A stretch of DNA of 64,000 bases from Planctomycetota bacterium (GTDB taxonomy: Bacteria > Planctomycetota > UBA8108 > JACQVS01): positions 1 to 64,000 of the forward strand of contig JANQLS010000135.1 of the NCBI GenBank assembly GCA_028280485.1. The letters are read 5' to 3'. The notes below the pieces were generated by a model that worked only from the letters and a program-made list of their open reading frames with translations, made no database searches and was not told where the DNA came from. The first letter of the stretch is position 1. Each line of letters begins with the position of its first letter. Shown here in pieces: positions 26,253 to 36,131 of this stretch. The position numbers were made by a program, and so were the translations under genes.

Positions 26253-26582
26253 CGATAGTTCTATTAACCCTCACCCCAAATTCCCCAATCTCAAAAACGT
26301 CCCAAAGAATTAAGTTCTTTCTATAAAATAGGGTACGGAAATTAATTTCCTTAATTTCTAGCAGAAAAAAAGTAGTTACGTAGGGCAATTGTCCTTAGTA
26401 TCGAGGTGGTCGATTGTCCGGTTTGGCCACCTTCCTACACTTGCCTCGAAGCCGTGACCTGAGCCAAAATATTCCCCGAATGATGAGCCCTCTGGGTGCT
26501 TGTCTGGCGTTGGTTTTCGAACCATTCCCGAGCAGGGTCACCGCTCAATCTAATTCCGACTCCATTTTTAACTGCTTAATTG

Positions 26583-29500
26583 ATGTTAAATATTTACCTG
26601 ACAAGAGTTAAGCAACTCTTTGTTCTCAGCTTAGTATTGGCATTTGTACAAGCGATTCCGCTGGATGCCAGCACGATCATTCCGCCCAAGAACCTAGCCG
26701 AGCTAGGAAAATGGAGCGACGCCGTCGTTTTGGCTGAAACGGTTGATGGAAAGCCTGAGCGCCGAGGGTCCCTAATTTTTACAAATTCTCAATTCCTGGT
26801 GATCGAATCCCTCCGGGGAATTTATGAACCCGGCGATCAAATTGAAGTTTCAACTCCCGGGGGAACTCTCAACGTCAAAACACCTAAAGAAGAAACCTGG
26901 CATGTTCCCGGATCCCCGCAGTTTTACCTCGGGGAAACGTATCTTCTGTTTCTCAAACAAGACGAAGATGGCACATTAAAAACAACCGCCCTCTCTCATG
27001 GAATTTTGAGAGAACAAAGGGCAAAAGATCGAACTGAGATGTTGGTCTCACTTCCCGATTCCTTGGGACTCGATCACATCGATGGTGAAACCGGTTTACC
27101 TATTCATAATCATAGTGACCACCTCAAATGTTTTTACCAGCAACCTCTCCTCGACCATCTTAAAGAATGCCTGAATCAAAAAGATTCTTGGAGTGAAAAA
27201 CTGGTCGTTGTTCCCGAAGAAGAGTCCCTTCAACCCGAACTTCAAATCGTTCAAAAAGCCGTACCGAATGGTTGCTCTTTCTTTGAAAGCGGGGGCCGAA
27301 ACTTTCGTTGGAGAACTTTCGACAGTGGCGGAACAGCAACGATCTTTGCCGATGAAATCGGGGATAACTCCGTCAGCCGTGGCGCCTTTAAGTTAGTGGT
27401 TAACGCTCTCGATTGGTGGCACCAAATTTCGGGGACAAGTCTCAACTTACAATTGGGAGGAACTCGAGCGAGGTCGATCAACTGTGGCAACGGTCAAGAC
27501 TCTGAAGCGAACCTCATACTTTTTAACGACCCTTGCTCAGATATCGATGATCTGAACAACTGTGGTGGAGTGTTGGCCTTCGGTGGTCCCCGATCATCCG
27601 GTTCTCATAACTTTGATGGAACGAGTTGGTTAACCGTTACCAGTTGGGTTGTAGTAGTCAATAACGGTTCGGGATGTTTAGGCGAATCTAACTACACCAG
27701 CATGATGGCTCACGAATTAGGTCATGGACTAGGACACGGTCACGTCGGTGATTCCGGGGCTTTGATGTACGCCAATTGTTGCCGAAGGGTCAACGATACC
27801 GACCGAACGTGTACTCGATACGTTTATCCCGCGAGCAATCCGAACAATCAACGTCCTACGGTAGATGCAGGTGAAGACATCACGGTGTCGGTCGCCAATC
27901 AATCACTGCGACTTCGAGGAACTGCCGATGATGACGGAGGCTTCAATTCTTTAAGTTTCAGTTGGGATGTGATCACTGGTCCCGGTGAAGTAACGTTCTC
28001 GAGTCCCAATGATATTGAAACTGAAGCACAATTTTCTCGCTCAGGTTACTACCTCTTAACGCTGACCGCCGATGATGGTCAATTGATCCGTACCGATCCT
28101 CTCGAAGTCAATATCACCATCAATGTTGCGAGTGAGGGACTCATTCAATTCCAACAAGGTCTCGACGGTTACACGGGCACTCACGACACCATCCTCTCAG
28201 AAAGTTCTTCACAAAATAATTTCTCAAACGCAATCAACTTGGTCGTCGACTTAGACACCCCCACCAACTCCGATCAAGAGACTCAAGTTCTTTTGCGTTT
28301 CGATAATCTGTTTGGATCTCAAGACACGCAAATCCCCCCTGGTGCTACTATCAATTCTGCCATTCTCAAATTGACGACAGTCGACACCGGAGATGGAGCT
28401 TCGCTCTATCGCCTTAACTCAGAATGGCAAGATACTGACACTTGGGTGAGCTCAGGAAGTGGTATTCAAATAGCCACTGAAACCGAAGGAGGCGAAGTAG
28501 CGTCTGTAACGGGTACTGACGGCATCGTCGAAATCGATGTAACTTCTAGCCTACAAGCTTGGTCGCAAGCGCCCTGCGAAAACTACGGCTGGGTCTTTTT
28601 TGCTGCCGATGATAATGGTTGGCAGTTCAACTCGTCGGAAGGCAATGATCCTCCACTGTTAGAAGTTTCGTTCCAGAGCCAGCGTAACTCGGTCATCATT
28701 CCTAATAATGGTCAGTGGGATTATTTCAAAGGGACTCAAGCCCCACCCGCGAATTGGAATGACAATGACTTCGTAATCAACGGCCAGTGGATCCCCGCGA
28801 GAACAGGAATCGGATATCAAGATAACGACGACCGAACGGTTCTCGATGACATGAGGAACAATTATATCTCGATCTTCTGTCGCCATGAATTTGAAGTCGA
28901 TAATCCTAGTTCCCTCGAAGGTCTACAACTTAGTATCGACTACGATGATGGTTTCGTAGCTTATATCAACGGTGAAGAAGTCGCTCGCTCTTCGAACATG
29001 GGATCGCCAGGCACCCCGGTCGCCTACAATGCGGAAGCTTCTTCCAGTCATGAAGCAGGCACTCCAGAACTCTATTCATTGAGTTCCCAAGCCATCGTTC
29101 AAGGAACAAATGTTTTAGCGATCGAAATTCACAATCAAGATATCGACTCGAGTGATCTTTCCTTTATCCCAGAACTTACTTACAAACCCAACTTCATCGA
29201 TGAAGGATCCATCTGGGCCTACCGCCGTGGAAATATCGCACCACCGGCGAACTGGAATGATTTTGATTTCGACATTTTAGCCTGGGAGGAAGGGCCCTCT
29301 GGATTCGGTTACGGAGACGGGGACGACCAAACGGAATTCCTAGACATGCAGGGGAATTACCGGTCGATTTTTGTGAGGAAAAGTTTCTTCTTAAGTCAAA
29401 TTCCAACGACGGGCGAAGTGCAATTAACCGCTCTTTACGATGATGGAATCGTCGTTTACCTCAATGGGGAAGAAGTCTCTCGCGCATCCATGCCTACCGG

Positions 29501-29981
29501 AGCTATTTCGAATTCAACCTTAGCTTCCCAAGGCGGAGAAACCAAAGTCAGAACTTTCTTCCTTCCTAAAAACAGACTCCGAGTGGGAGAAAACATCCTC
29601 GGAATTAGCGTTCACAACGCCTCGACCGATAGCTCGGATTTAAGCTTAGTGCCCATCATTCAAATCACCTCTCAAAACGCTGGCAACGTCAACTGCGGTG
29701 AGTCTTTTATTCGAGGGGATGTCGATGCCGATGGCGTTTACACCATAGGAGACCCCGTCAATCTTCTCTTCCACCTGTTTAGAGGATTCCCCGCTCCGAT
29801 CTGTCCCGATGCAGCTGACGTTGACGATAATGGTGCCTATGAAATCAACGATGTCTTGAGCATCTTAAATTTCATCTTCCTATCCGGCCCAGCACCAGCC
29901 GACCCAGGATTCACATGCGGTTCGGATCCCACCGAAGACGACTTCCCAACTTGTTTATTACCTTCGTGTATCAGTTTGTAG
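26583..29981 (+). CDS. Large secreted metalloprotease with dockerin-like C-terminus
   Basis: The ATG at 26583 (TTG just before) gives 1132 residues with a signal peptide (FVLSLVLAFVQAIPLDA). The protease motif HELGHGLGHGH near 377, followed by GALMY, is the metzincin HExxHxxGxxH pattern with its Met turn. A PKD/REJ-like beta domain covers about 420-515, and a DNRLRE-like beta domain 520-700 (LLRFDNLFG...INSAILKL). Two copies of a 165-residue module follow (both with APPANWND, YDDG and YLNGEEV/YINGEEV), then a dockerin-like pair (FIRGDVDADG, DVDDNGAYEINDVLSIL). It is an extracellular, modular enzyme. Target unknown. Its TAG stop is six bases before a family A hairpin. Confidence 0.85.
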   Translation: MLNIYLTRVKQLFVLSLVLAFVQAIPLDASTIIPPKNLAELGKWSDAVVLAETVDGKPERRGSLIFTNSQFLVIESLRGIYEPGDQIEVSTPGGTLNVKTPKEETWHVPGSPQFYLGETYLLFLKQDEDGTLKTTALSHGILREQRAKDRTEMLVSLPDSLGLDHIDGETGLPIHNHSDHLKCFYQQPLLDHLKECLNQKDSWSEKLVVVPEEESLQPELQIVQKAVPNGCSFFESGGRNFRWRTFDSGGTATIFADEIGDNSVSRGAFKLVVNALDWWHQISGTSLNLQLGGTRARSINCGNGQDSEANLILFNDPCSDIDDLNNCGGVLAFGGPRSSGSHNFDGTSWLTVTSWVVVVNNGSGCLGESNYTSMMAHELGHGLGHGHVGDSGALMYANCCRRVNDTDRTCTRYVYPASNPNNQRPTVDAGEDITVSVANQSLRLRGTADDDGGFNSLSFSWDVITGPGEVTFSSPNDIETEAQFSRSGYYLLTLTADDGQLIRTDPLEVNITINVASEGLIQFQQGLDGYTGTHDTILSESSSQNNFSNAINLVVDLDTPTNSDQETQVLLRFDNLFGSQDTQIPPGATINSAILKLTTVDTGDGASLYRLNSEWQDTDTWVSSGSGIQIATETEGGEVASVTGTDGIVEIDVTSSLQAWSQAPCENYGWVFFAADDNGWQFNSSEGNDPPLLEVSFQSQRNSVIIPNNGQWDYFKGTQAPPANWNDNDFVINGQWIPARTGIGYQDNDDRTVLDDMRNNYISIFCRHEFEVDNPSSLEGLQLSIDYDDGFVAYINGEEVARSSNMGSPGTPVAYNAEASSSHEAGTPELYSLSSQAIVQGTNVLAIEIHNQDIDSSDLSFIPELTYKPNFIDEGSIWAYRRGNIAPPANWNDFDFDILAWEEGPSGFGYGDGDDQTEFLDMQGNYRSIFVRKSFFLSQIPTTGEVQLTALYDDGIVVYLNGEEVSRASMPTGAISNSTLASQGGETKVRTFFLPKNRLRVGENILGISVHNASTDSSDLSLVPIIQITSQNAGNVNCGESFIRGDVDADGVYTIGDPVNLLFHLFRGFPAPICPDAADVDDNGAYEINDVLSILNFIFLSGPAPADPGFTCGSDPTEDDFPTCLLPSCISL

Positions 29982-29987
29982 GCAATG

Positions 29988-30230
29988 TAGTCCGCACGTT
30001 CCACGTGCGGATTTCCTGAGCAACGATAAACTAACCCTCTATTCCTTCAAATCTTGAACGAATCATCGCCCTGTAGGGGCAGGGCTTGTCCCTGCCCTCT
30101 TCCCTAATGAAATAATCCAATATAAAAATTATTTGCTTCGTTCTTGGAATCGGGCGCCCACAAGGGACGCCCCTACAGATCGAATTTATTTTATCGTTAA
30201 AGGATGGCCGCACGTGGAACGTGCGGACTA
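29988..30230. repeat. Family A pair enclosing a family D element
   Basis: TAG at 29988-29990 leads to CCGCACG-TTCCA-CGTGCGG (29992-30010); CCGCACGT-GGA-ACGTGCGG (30208-30226) leads to CTA at 30228-30230, the stop of bpt. Between them, D3 (30071-30178) starts CTGTAGGGGC and ends GCCCCTACAG with hairpins around CTTGT and ACAAG loops. Confidence 0.85.
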
Positions 30231-30965
30231 CTTCCAAATCCCATCATGCCAGTCATCTCCCTCCCAATGCATGAGTTCATGCGGGCGAAATCGCTCTTTG
30301 TAGGCCATGCTGGGGCAATCCTTAATCCAGTAGCCTAAGTAGTAATGTTCAAAACCATGATTTCGACACCAATCGATTTCATAGAGGGCGCTGAATGTAC
30401 CCGGGGAATACTCTTTAAAATCGGGGTCCCAATAGAAATAAATAGAAGAAGCTGACTTTTCACCGGTATCTAAAAATCCAACTCCAACCAATTCGTCTTC
30501 AATAAAATAATTAAACTGATGAGTTTCGACCTGGCTTTGAAATAAAAACTCTAGGTATTCCTGTTGAGATATAGAAGTCGCCTCCTCACTCACAAACTTG
30601 GCGTGGCGATTGAACAATCGTAGATGTTCAGGATGAAATTCGGGTGGTTTAACCTTTACAGTAAATTGTGGTTGAACTTTATTGAGAAGCCGACGCTGAC
30701 TCTTTGATAAGGCAAAAGATTGAACGGGAATTCGAATAGGTACGCATCGCCGACAGCCCCCCGGGCAATCCGGTCGATAGAACAACGGACCGTTACGACG
30801 ATAGCCAAACTCGAGTAATCGATCAAATAACCCAGGATTAGAAATAAAGGGAATAGAATAAGCTAAACTGGCTCTACGATCTGCGAGGTACGGGCATGCC
30901 TCGGGATCAGAAGTTCCTAATTCGATCAATTCAGATTGTAATTCGGTGAAAGGATTATTTTTCAT
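30228..30965 (-). CDS. bpt: Aspartate/glutamate leucyltransferase (Bpt/Ate1-like)
   Basis: The 245-residue enzyme transfers leucine from its tRNA to proteins with N-terminal Asp/Glu, marking them for ClpAP by the bacterial N-end rule. The N-terminal CPYLADRRASLAYSIPF (Cys in the first conserved block) and YRRNGPLFYRPDCPGGCRRCVPIRIPVQSF are the ATE N-domain, and the acetyltransferase-like C-domain has the block GLFTALYEIDWC-like ALYEIDWCRNHGFEHYYLGYWI and MAYKERFRPHELM. Length is normal. GGAAG lies just upstream of the ATG. Its stop TAG is the end of a family A element. Specificity (Leu or Arg) cannot be fixed by eye. Confidence 0.92.
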   Translation of the reverse strand: MKNNPFTELQSELIELGTSDPEACPYLADRRASLAYSIPFISNPGLFDRLLEFGYRRNGPLFYRPDCPGGCRRCVPIRIPVQSFALSKSQRRLLNKVQPQFTVKVKPPEFHPEHLRLFNRHAKFVSEEATSISQQEYLEFLFQSQVETHQFNYFIEDELVGVGFLDTGEKSASSIYFYWDPDFKEYSPGTFSALYEIDWCRNHGFEHYYLGYWIKDCPSMAYKERFRPHELMHWEGDDWHDGIWK

Positions 30966-31169
30966 CTAAACTTCCACCACAGAGAACGAAACTCTGGGGA
31001 ATAAACAGTGAAATCCCGAAGCCATCTACTGAGGAGTTATGAGGGATTCAAAGACTTAAAATTAAAATGAAGAGACAAGCAAAATTAATTTTGAACTCAA
31101 AGGTGGGTCACTGGCAAATAAAATCTTAATTCGTTCCAGTTATTCAACAGAAACTCATCCGAACTCCAT

Positions 31170-32015
31170 TTAAAGGAGTACATGAATCGCTTCTTCATAT
31201 TTTTCCATCGATTCATTCACCACTCCCTCTGCAATACTCGAAGTAAATCCTGAGCGATTCCAGGCGAAATCATCTAAGAGGGGAACATATTTTTGCCCAC
31301 TGCTTCCTAGTTGTAAAGCATTCGCAATAAAATCAGCGATATGAATAAGGCTAGCGGCTTCGTGATGTCTAAAGGCGTCTTCAGGATTGTGATGATAGCC
31401 AGCGGTTTCTCGAAAGAAATCAGGAAGGCTCCAAATTCGACAAAGCTGAAATCCTACTTCTGCGTGATTAAATCCAAAGACTTTTCGTTCGGCTTCATGA
31501 AATAACATTTCTCCATCTTTGACCTTTTCAAAGACTTCGTTCATCTTTTCTGGGGCTTTTAAATAGAGAATCAACCGCCCCACATCGTGAAGTAAACCGG
31601 CAACGAAGAAACGATCCGGCTGTTCTTCTCCTTGAAGTTCAGCTAACTTTTTGGCTATGGCCCCACAAGCCACACAGTGCTTCCAAAAATCCTCTACTTG
31701 AATCAGATTATGTGGAATGCTTTTAAACATCTTGACGACTGAGGTCGCGATCACAAGCTGGCGGACTTGCTCGGCCCCGATCATCACAACGGCCCGATTC
31801 ACCGTCTCTACCCGAGTTTTCAATCCGTAAACGGAGCTATTCACGAGCTCTAAAACTTTTGCGGAAAGTCCCGGGTCTCGAGAGAGAACATCACCCACTT
31901 CTGAAAGCGCGAACTGCTTCGACGCCAATAGCTGATTGAGCCGCAAGACCACTTTGGGGAAGGCGGGTAGCTCAAAATCGTCATTGAGAAATCTTTCTAA
32001 GGAGCGCGATATCAA
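31170..32015 (-). CDS. HDOD-domain signalling protein
   Basis: The 281-residue protein is one HDOD domain at about 15-215: LPAFPKVVLRLNQLLASKQ, LSRDPGLSAKVLELVNSSVYGL, then VNRAVVMIGAEQVRQLVIATSV and a partial HD motif (VAGLLHDVGRLILYLKAPEKMNEV). HDOD proteins lack full phosphodiesterase activity and take part in signalling with c-di-GMP or two-component systems. The start overlaps the stop of the 118-residue upstream gene by 4 bases, so the two are coupled. Confidence 0.92.
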   Translation of the reverse strand: MISRSLERFLNDDFELPAFPKVVLRLNQLLASKQFALSEVGDVLSRDPGLSAKVLELVNSSVYGLKTRVETVNRAVVMIGAEQVRQLVIATSVVKMFKSIPHNLIQVEDFWKHCVACGAIAKKLAELQGEEQPDRFFVAGLLHDVGRLILYLKAPEKMNEVFEKVKDGEMLFHEAERKVFGFNHAEVGFQLCRIWSLPDFFRETAGYHHNPEDAFRHHEAASLIHIADFIANALQLGSSGQKYVPLLDDFAWNRSGFTSSIAEGVVNESMEKYEEAIHVLL

Positions 32016-32368
32016 GTTTGCACCTCACGATTTCTCATCATCTTTCTCGCTTCACGTTCTGAGACGATTTCATGCAGGGCTTCGACAAAGGGATGAACCA
32101 TGTTGTTATGTCTAAAGATGGCTTTCATCTTTTCTCTAGCCTCATCGAGGATCTCGGGATCCAATGGGCCTTCCTCGATTTCTTCTCCCTGCCCTTCGAT
32201 GTCGAGTTCAATAATTCCCCAGCGTCGAAATAGTGATAAGTGCTTTTCTGTTATCTCAGCTCCTTGCCCTAGAAGAATCCGCCCAGAAGAGTCACGCACT
32301 TCTTTCGCAAGAATCATCTCGGGTTCAATAAGATCTAAGCTAACAATTCCCATGAGTTTATATACCAA
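32012..32368 (-). CDS. HDOD-operon partner protein
   Basis: This 118-residue protein has no enzymatic motif. The segment IEPEMILAKEVRDSSGRILLGQGAEITEKHLSLFRRWGIIELDIEG is the short N-terminal module often fused before HD-GYP domains. The C-terminal 50 residues are helical. Its location directly upstream of HDOD, with overlapping ATGA, implies that it has become a separate subunit of a module that is usually one chain. The gap 32369-32675 upstream holds no feature beyond the expected promoters of two divergent genes. Confidence 0.75.
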   Translation of the reverse strand: MVYKLMGIVSLDLIEPEMILAKEVRDSSGRILLGQGAEITEKHLSLFRRWGIIELDIEGQGEEIEEGPLDPEILDEAREKMKAIFRHNNMVHPFVEALHEIVSEREARKMMRNREVQT

Positions 32369-32675
32369 CTGTTCTGCGACGAATCAGATGACGGCCCCTT
32401 CCCAACCTAATTACTGGATAAGGACGACTTAGATTAACTTGATAAAGTGATAGGAGTTCTTTTATAGTTTGGCCCTAAATTGATTGATCAACCGGGCTTA
32501 TCAGTTAATTCTTGAGCCAACATTGCCAAATCAGCCCAAACATGTCCTTAACAATCAATCGGCGATTCTTTAAAGCGGACTTTGTTCTTTTTGAAGGGTC
32601 GGGGTAAAATTTCCCCTCTTTCCGTACCGATAATTTTAGTCATCACTTTAAGAACCATTAATAGATAAACGAATC

Positions 32676-33590
32676 ATGAATAAGATCCAACTTCTCTATC
32701 TTTTCGGAACCATCAGTTTGATTGCGGCAGGACTTTCAAGTTGTGAATCTAAGCCCGAATTGGTTCAAAATACAGCACCAACCGTCACTTTAAGTTCTGG
32801 ACTGAGCACTCCCGAATCGGCTCTCCACGACACTGTTGCCGATGTTTACTTAGTATCCAACATTAATGGCAGCCCCTTCGGTGAAGATAAAAAGGGTTAC
32901 ATTCTTCAAGTTAAGCCCGATGGAACAAGTTCTGGAACAAAGTGGATCGATGGGAGCCAAGATGGAGTCGAACTCAATGCTCCTAAGGGAATGGCTATCG
33001 TAGGAGACATACTCTATGTAACGGATGTCACCTCCGTTCGAAAGTTCGACCGCAAATCGGGTAAGGCCTTAGGGAGCATCGCCATCGAAGGATCGAGCTT
33101 CTTAAATGATGCCTATTCCCCACCCGGATCAGGAGTCGTTTATGTTTCGGATACCGGTTTTGCCCCTGGATTTGAACCGAGTGGATCCGATGCCATTTAT
33201 AAGATCGATGCGGCTGACACCGTTACCCCTCTTTACAAAGGGAAAGACCTGGGAAATCCCAATGGTCTCTTTTCGGAAGGCGAAGACATCTTAGTGATCA
33301 CTTGGACAACTGGAGCTCTCCTTAAAATCGATCCTAAAGGGACGATGACGGAAATCTTTAAACTTCCTAAAGGGCAACTTGATGGAATTGAAAAAGATTC
33401 AGAGGGTAAGTTCTTAATTTCTTCTTGGGAGGGGACGTGCATTTATCAAGCTGACTTGAGTAACAAGGATGCCACAACTGTAAAAGTGCCCGAATTAAAC
33501 GCCCCTGCCGACATCGGCTTTGACTCCAAACGTAAGGCCATTTTGCTTCCTTACTTTAAGGATAATAAGTTGGATATTACGAAGATGTAG
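32676..33590 (+). CDS. Beta-propeller lipoprotein (SMP-30/NHL-like)
   Basis: The 304-residue protein starts with a lipoprotein signal (LIAAGLSSCESKP, Cys 23). The rest has repeated blades with phrases such as LYVTDVTSVRKFDRKSG, VVYVSDTGFAPG and ILVITWTTGALLKIDPKG, the pattern of SMP-30/gluconolactonase or NHL propellers. Metal ligands of true SMP-30 lactonases could not all be identified, so enzymatic activity is uncertain. The TAG stop is followed by nine bases and a family A hairpin, then a rho-independent terminator. Confidence 0.8.
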   Translation: MNKIQLLYLFGTISLIAAGLSSCESKPELVQNTAPTVTLSSGLSTPESALHDTVADVYLVSNINGSPFGEDKKGYILQVKPDGTSSGTKWIDGSQDGVELNAPKGMAIVGDILYVTDVTSVRKFDRKSGKALGSIAIEGSSFLNDAYSPPGSGVVYVSDTGFAPGFEPSGSDAIYKIDAADTVTPLYKGKDLGNPNGLFSEGEDILVITWTTGALLKIDPKGTMTEIFKLPKGQLDGIEKDSEGKFLISSWEGTCIYQADLSNKDATTVKVPELNAPADIGFDSKRKAILLPYFKDNKLDITKM

Positions 33591-33599
33591 TCCCGTATG

Positions 33600-33751
33600 T
33601 AGTCCGCACGTTCCACGTGCGGCCTTCTTGATAATTCTTTGTAACAATAGAATTAAAAAGAGCCTTGAACAAATTACTCGTTCAAGGCTCTTTTTTTCGG
33701 AAACTAAATCTTCGTAACTAAAGAAATCCGCACGCAGAGCGTGCGGACTAC
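33600..33751. repeat. Family A pair flanking a terminator
   Basis: TAG (33600-33602) leads to CCGCACG-TTCCA-CGTGCGG (33604-33622), and CCGCACGC-AGA-GCGTGCGG (33729-33747) leads to CTA (33749-33751). The flanking genes stop in TAG nine and thirteen bases outside. A terminator lies between the hairpins. Confidence 0.85.
33655..33697. terminator. Rho-independent terminator
   Basis: AGAGCCTTGAAC pairs with GTTCAAGGCTCT around a short loop (33671-33679), followed by seven T. Five A before the stem allow some activity on the minus strand also. It ends the propeller lipoprotein gene. Confidence 0.93.
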
Positions 33752-33763
33752 TTCGCGCCCAGA

Positions 33764-35746
33764 CTACCTTTTCAAATAATAAAAATGTCCGTCCTCAGCT
33801 CCGAGGACTAGGTCCTTTACCCCGTCTCCATCCCAATCGACTAAGCAGGGTGAAGTTGTATGAGATCCCACTGCTAACTTGTGAACTTTACCCATATCTT
33901 CAAACAAGTACTCACCCTTTTTCTCAGCTCGGTTTAAGAGCAAGTGAGCGTTGGTGCTATTGACCAATAGATCGAGCTTCCCATCTTGATTCCAATCGAC
34001 TAAAGCGATTTTCCGCCTTCCACTTCTTCCTGCTCTTCCTGTGTTTAATCTCAAAAGAGAACCGACAGGTAAATTTTTATCTTTAACTCGATGACCCGAA
34101 TCGTAGCTAAAACCGGATTGTGTTTTAAAAATCCTCCTGGGTGGTAGAAGCAGGCGTTTTCCGTTCAGCATTTTGCGCTCGTAGAAGGCCAAGTAGCCTT
34201 CCTGATCCAAAGCGACCAGGTCCATTAAACGATCTGAATTAAGATCGATCGCTAGTGGAGTAGTTCTCCATTGAGTGACAAGATTGTGGCCTTCTGGATT
34301 CCACCAATTCCAGGAAGGCTTGGCACTAGGTTTTGTCAATTGAATGGCTTGGGCTTCAGCAAACTCCGGTCGACCCTTCTTCCCGCGGTTTTTATACCAA
34401 ATGACTTTCCCCCAAATGGAATTGACGATGATATCTTTCAATCCATCCTGATCCCAATCGGCGATGCTTAAAGTCGTGTAGCCCCACTTTTCTTCGGCGG
34501 GTCCCTGAATGGATCCGTTATAACCCGCTTGGATTCGAATTTCTTTTCCCCCCGCCGAGATCAAGCGAGGTGCCGCCCAACGGGGAGGATTTCCACCATC
34601 TAAATTTTCAAAATAGGCGATCTCCCCGGCGGTGTTCCCCGCGATGAGATCTTCATCGCCATCTTCATCCCAATCGAAGCTGTAAGGGGTGCTCAAAGCA
34701 CCAAACTTTAAGTATTGAGCCTGCTGTTTAAAAAACTGAGGTTCAGAAAACTGCGGACGCCCTTCCTTCATCGCTCCTAAATGTTCGAGCAAAGCCACGC
34801 GCCCATCTTCCTGACCGACAACCAAATCAGTATCGCCGTCTCGATCCCAGTCCAAGGCAACTGGGACGATCATGCAAAGAGGCATACGAAAGACTTCACC
34901 CTTTGAATTTAGAAGAAACTTACCGTCGGAATATTTCGGTGATTGAACTCCACCCGTATTTTCGAAGTAGGTTAGGCGGTCTTTGAACTCCCCCAAGATG
35001 AGATCGAGATCCCCATCACCATCGTAATCAGCGAAACAGGGTGAGGGCCAACCGAAGACATCGATGGGGCCAGAGGGAGTTTTAATTTGAAAGACTTTTT
35101 GATAGTTTGGATTTTGATCGGTTCCCTTATTAATTGAGATATACAAATAGCCGTGTAGAGGACCATTCGTCCAACGTCCTTGATCGTTATAAGCATCGTC
35201 CCAGCCGTACTGCGTCCAATCTCCGATAGCGATATAAAGGTCTAAGTCTCCATCCCCATCGTAATCAACGTGCCCCCATTGTTGGGCTCGAAGCTTCCTT
35301 CCTTTGGGATGGATTTGCCCCGGAACTTTCAAGACTTGTCCCTGCTTAAATCCCTGTTGTCTAAAATTTGGATAACTAATACCACGTCGAGTGACGATGG
35401 GTTTTCCCTTCCAAAATGAGACGCGAATATTTCGATCCCCTCGTTCAATCTTCTTCGGAGCTTTGAAGACCGGAAGCTTCTTTCCGCCAGGGTTTTCGAA
35501 GAGGTAAGTCCCATTGAAGGGTTTGTCGGGGCAGGCAACAACGAGATCATAATCACCATCATCGTCGTAATCCATCGGCAGGGGCCAGGCCCAGAGCCCC
35601 ACCCCTAAATCCACAATCAATTCAGGGTTACGGTACTCTAAACGCAGAAATCCGTCTTGATCTTCTGCGAGAGTTGAAAGGCTAAGACCCAAAAGAAGGC
35701 CAGCACAAAGAATCATTTTTCGACTTATCGGTAAGTACGTTTTCAT
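33764..35746 (-). CDS. Secreted FG-GAP/VCBS beta-propeller protein
   Basis: The 660-residue protein has a signal peptide (ILCAGLLLGLSLSTLA) then many copies of the calcium-binding D-x-D-x-D-G-D-x-D-L pattern: YDDDGDYDLVVA, VDYDGDGDLDLYIA, ADYDGDGDLDLILG, DWDRDGDTDLVVG, DWDEDGDEDLIAG, DWDQDGLKDIIV, DWNQDGKLDLLV and DWDGDGVKDLVLG. These are FG-GAP repeats of an integrin-like seven- or eight-blade propeller, a common planctomycete surface or secreted fold for binding sugars or proteins. GAGGA about 10 bases upstream supports the start. No catalytic domain is seen. Confidence 0.9.
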   Translation of the reverse strand: MKTYLPISRKMILCAGLLLGLSLSTLAEDQDGFLRLEYRNPELIVDLGVGLWAWPLPMDYDDDGDYDLVVACPDKPFNGTYLFENPGGKKLPVFKAPKKIERGDRNIRVSFWKGKPIVTRRGISYPNFRQQGFKQGQVLKVPGQIHPKGRKLRAQQWGHVDYDGDGDLDLYIAIGDWTQYGWDDAYNDQGRWTNGPLHGYLYISINKGTDQNPNYQKVFQIKTPSGPIDVFGWPSPCFADYDGDGDLDLILGEFKDRLTYFENTGGVQSPKYSDGKFLLNSKGEVFRMPLCMIVPVALDWDRDGDTDLVVGQEDGRVALLEHLGAMKEGRPQFSEPQFFKQQAQYLKFGALSTPYSFDWDEDGDEDLIAGNTAGEIAYFENLDGGNPPRWAAPRLISAGGKEIRIQAGYNGSIQGPAEEKWGYTTLSIADWDQDGLKDIIVNSIWGKVIWYKNRGKKGRPEFAEAQAIQLTKPSAKPSWNWWNPEGHNLVTQWRTTPLAIDLNSDRLMDLVALDQEGYLAFYERKMLNGKRLLLPPRRIFKTQSGFSYDSGHRVKDKNLPVGSLLRLNTGRAGRSGRRKIALVDWNQDGKLDLLVNSTNAHLLLNRAEKKGEYLFEDMGKVHKLAVGSHTTSPCLVDWDGDGVKDLVLGAEDGHFYYLKR

Positions 35747-35987
35747 ATATTCAACTTCCTCGAAGCTGCCAAAATCACAAATTCAAATGCCGGGGTGACT
35801 CAAGCATCTTATCCTTACATAGACATAACACTGAGGTAAAACCTAACAGGTCGATAATCATCGCTCTAAGCACGAATACCTTCAAGACATGGGTGATTCT
35901 TCGACCCCGGTGGGAAACTCACTCAGTGCCACTACGAATTCCGTCTGGCTCAGATATTGCAACTGTTAACTCTTGCGTATCAAACCC

Positions 35988-36040
35988 ACAAGAAGCGTTT
36001 TTGTAAACGTCTTGGTCTTAAAACTGTTTTCGCTTCTTGT
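35988..36040. other. 53-bp inverted repeat in the divergent promoter region
   Basis: ACAAGAAGCG (35988-35997) is the exact reverse complement of CGCTTCTTGT (36031-36040). A second small stem CGTTT/AAACG lies at the left inside. It sits 92 bases before the site-2 protease gene in the 385-bp divergent spacer 35747-36131. It has no T run. Confidence 0.6.
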
Positions 36041-36131
36041 AGTACCTGCCTTCAATTTCATAAGGCTTTAATAGCGCGGATGAATAGAAGCAGATCATTG
36101 GTGAGCCAGGAAGAAAGGTCATTGTAATCAA

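Noticed and set aside
26414..26611. Small plus-strand frame before the metalloprotease
   Set aside because: It overlaps the protease start, has no ribosome site and no recognisable sequence.
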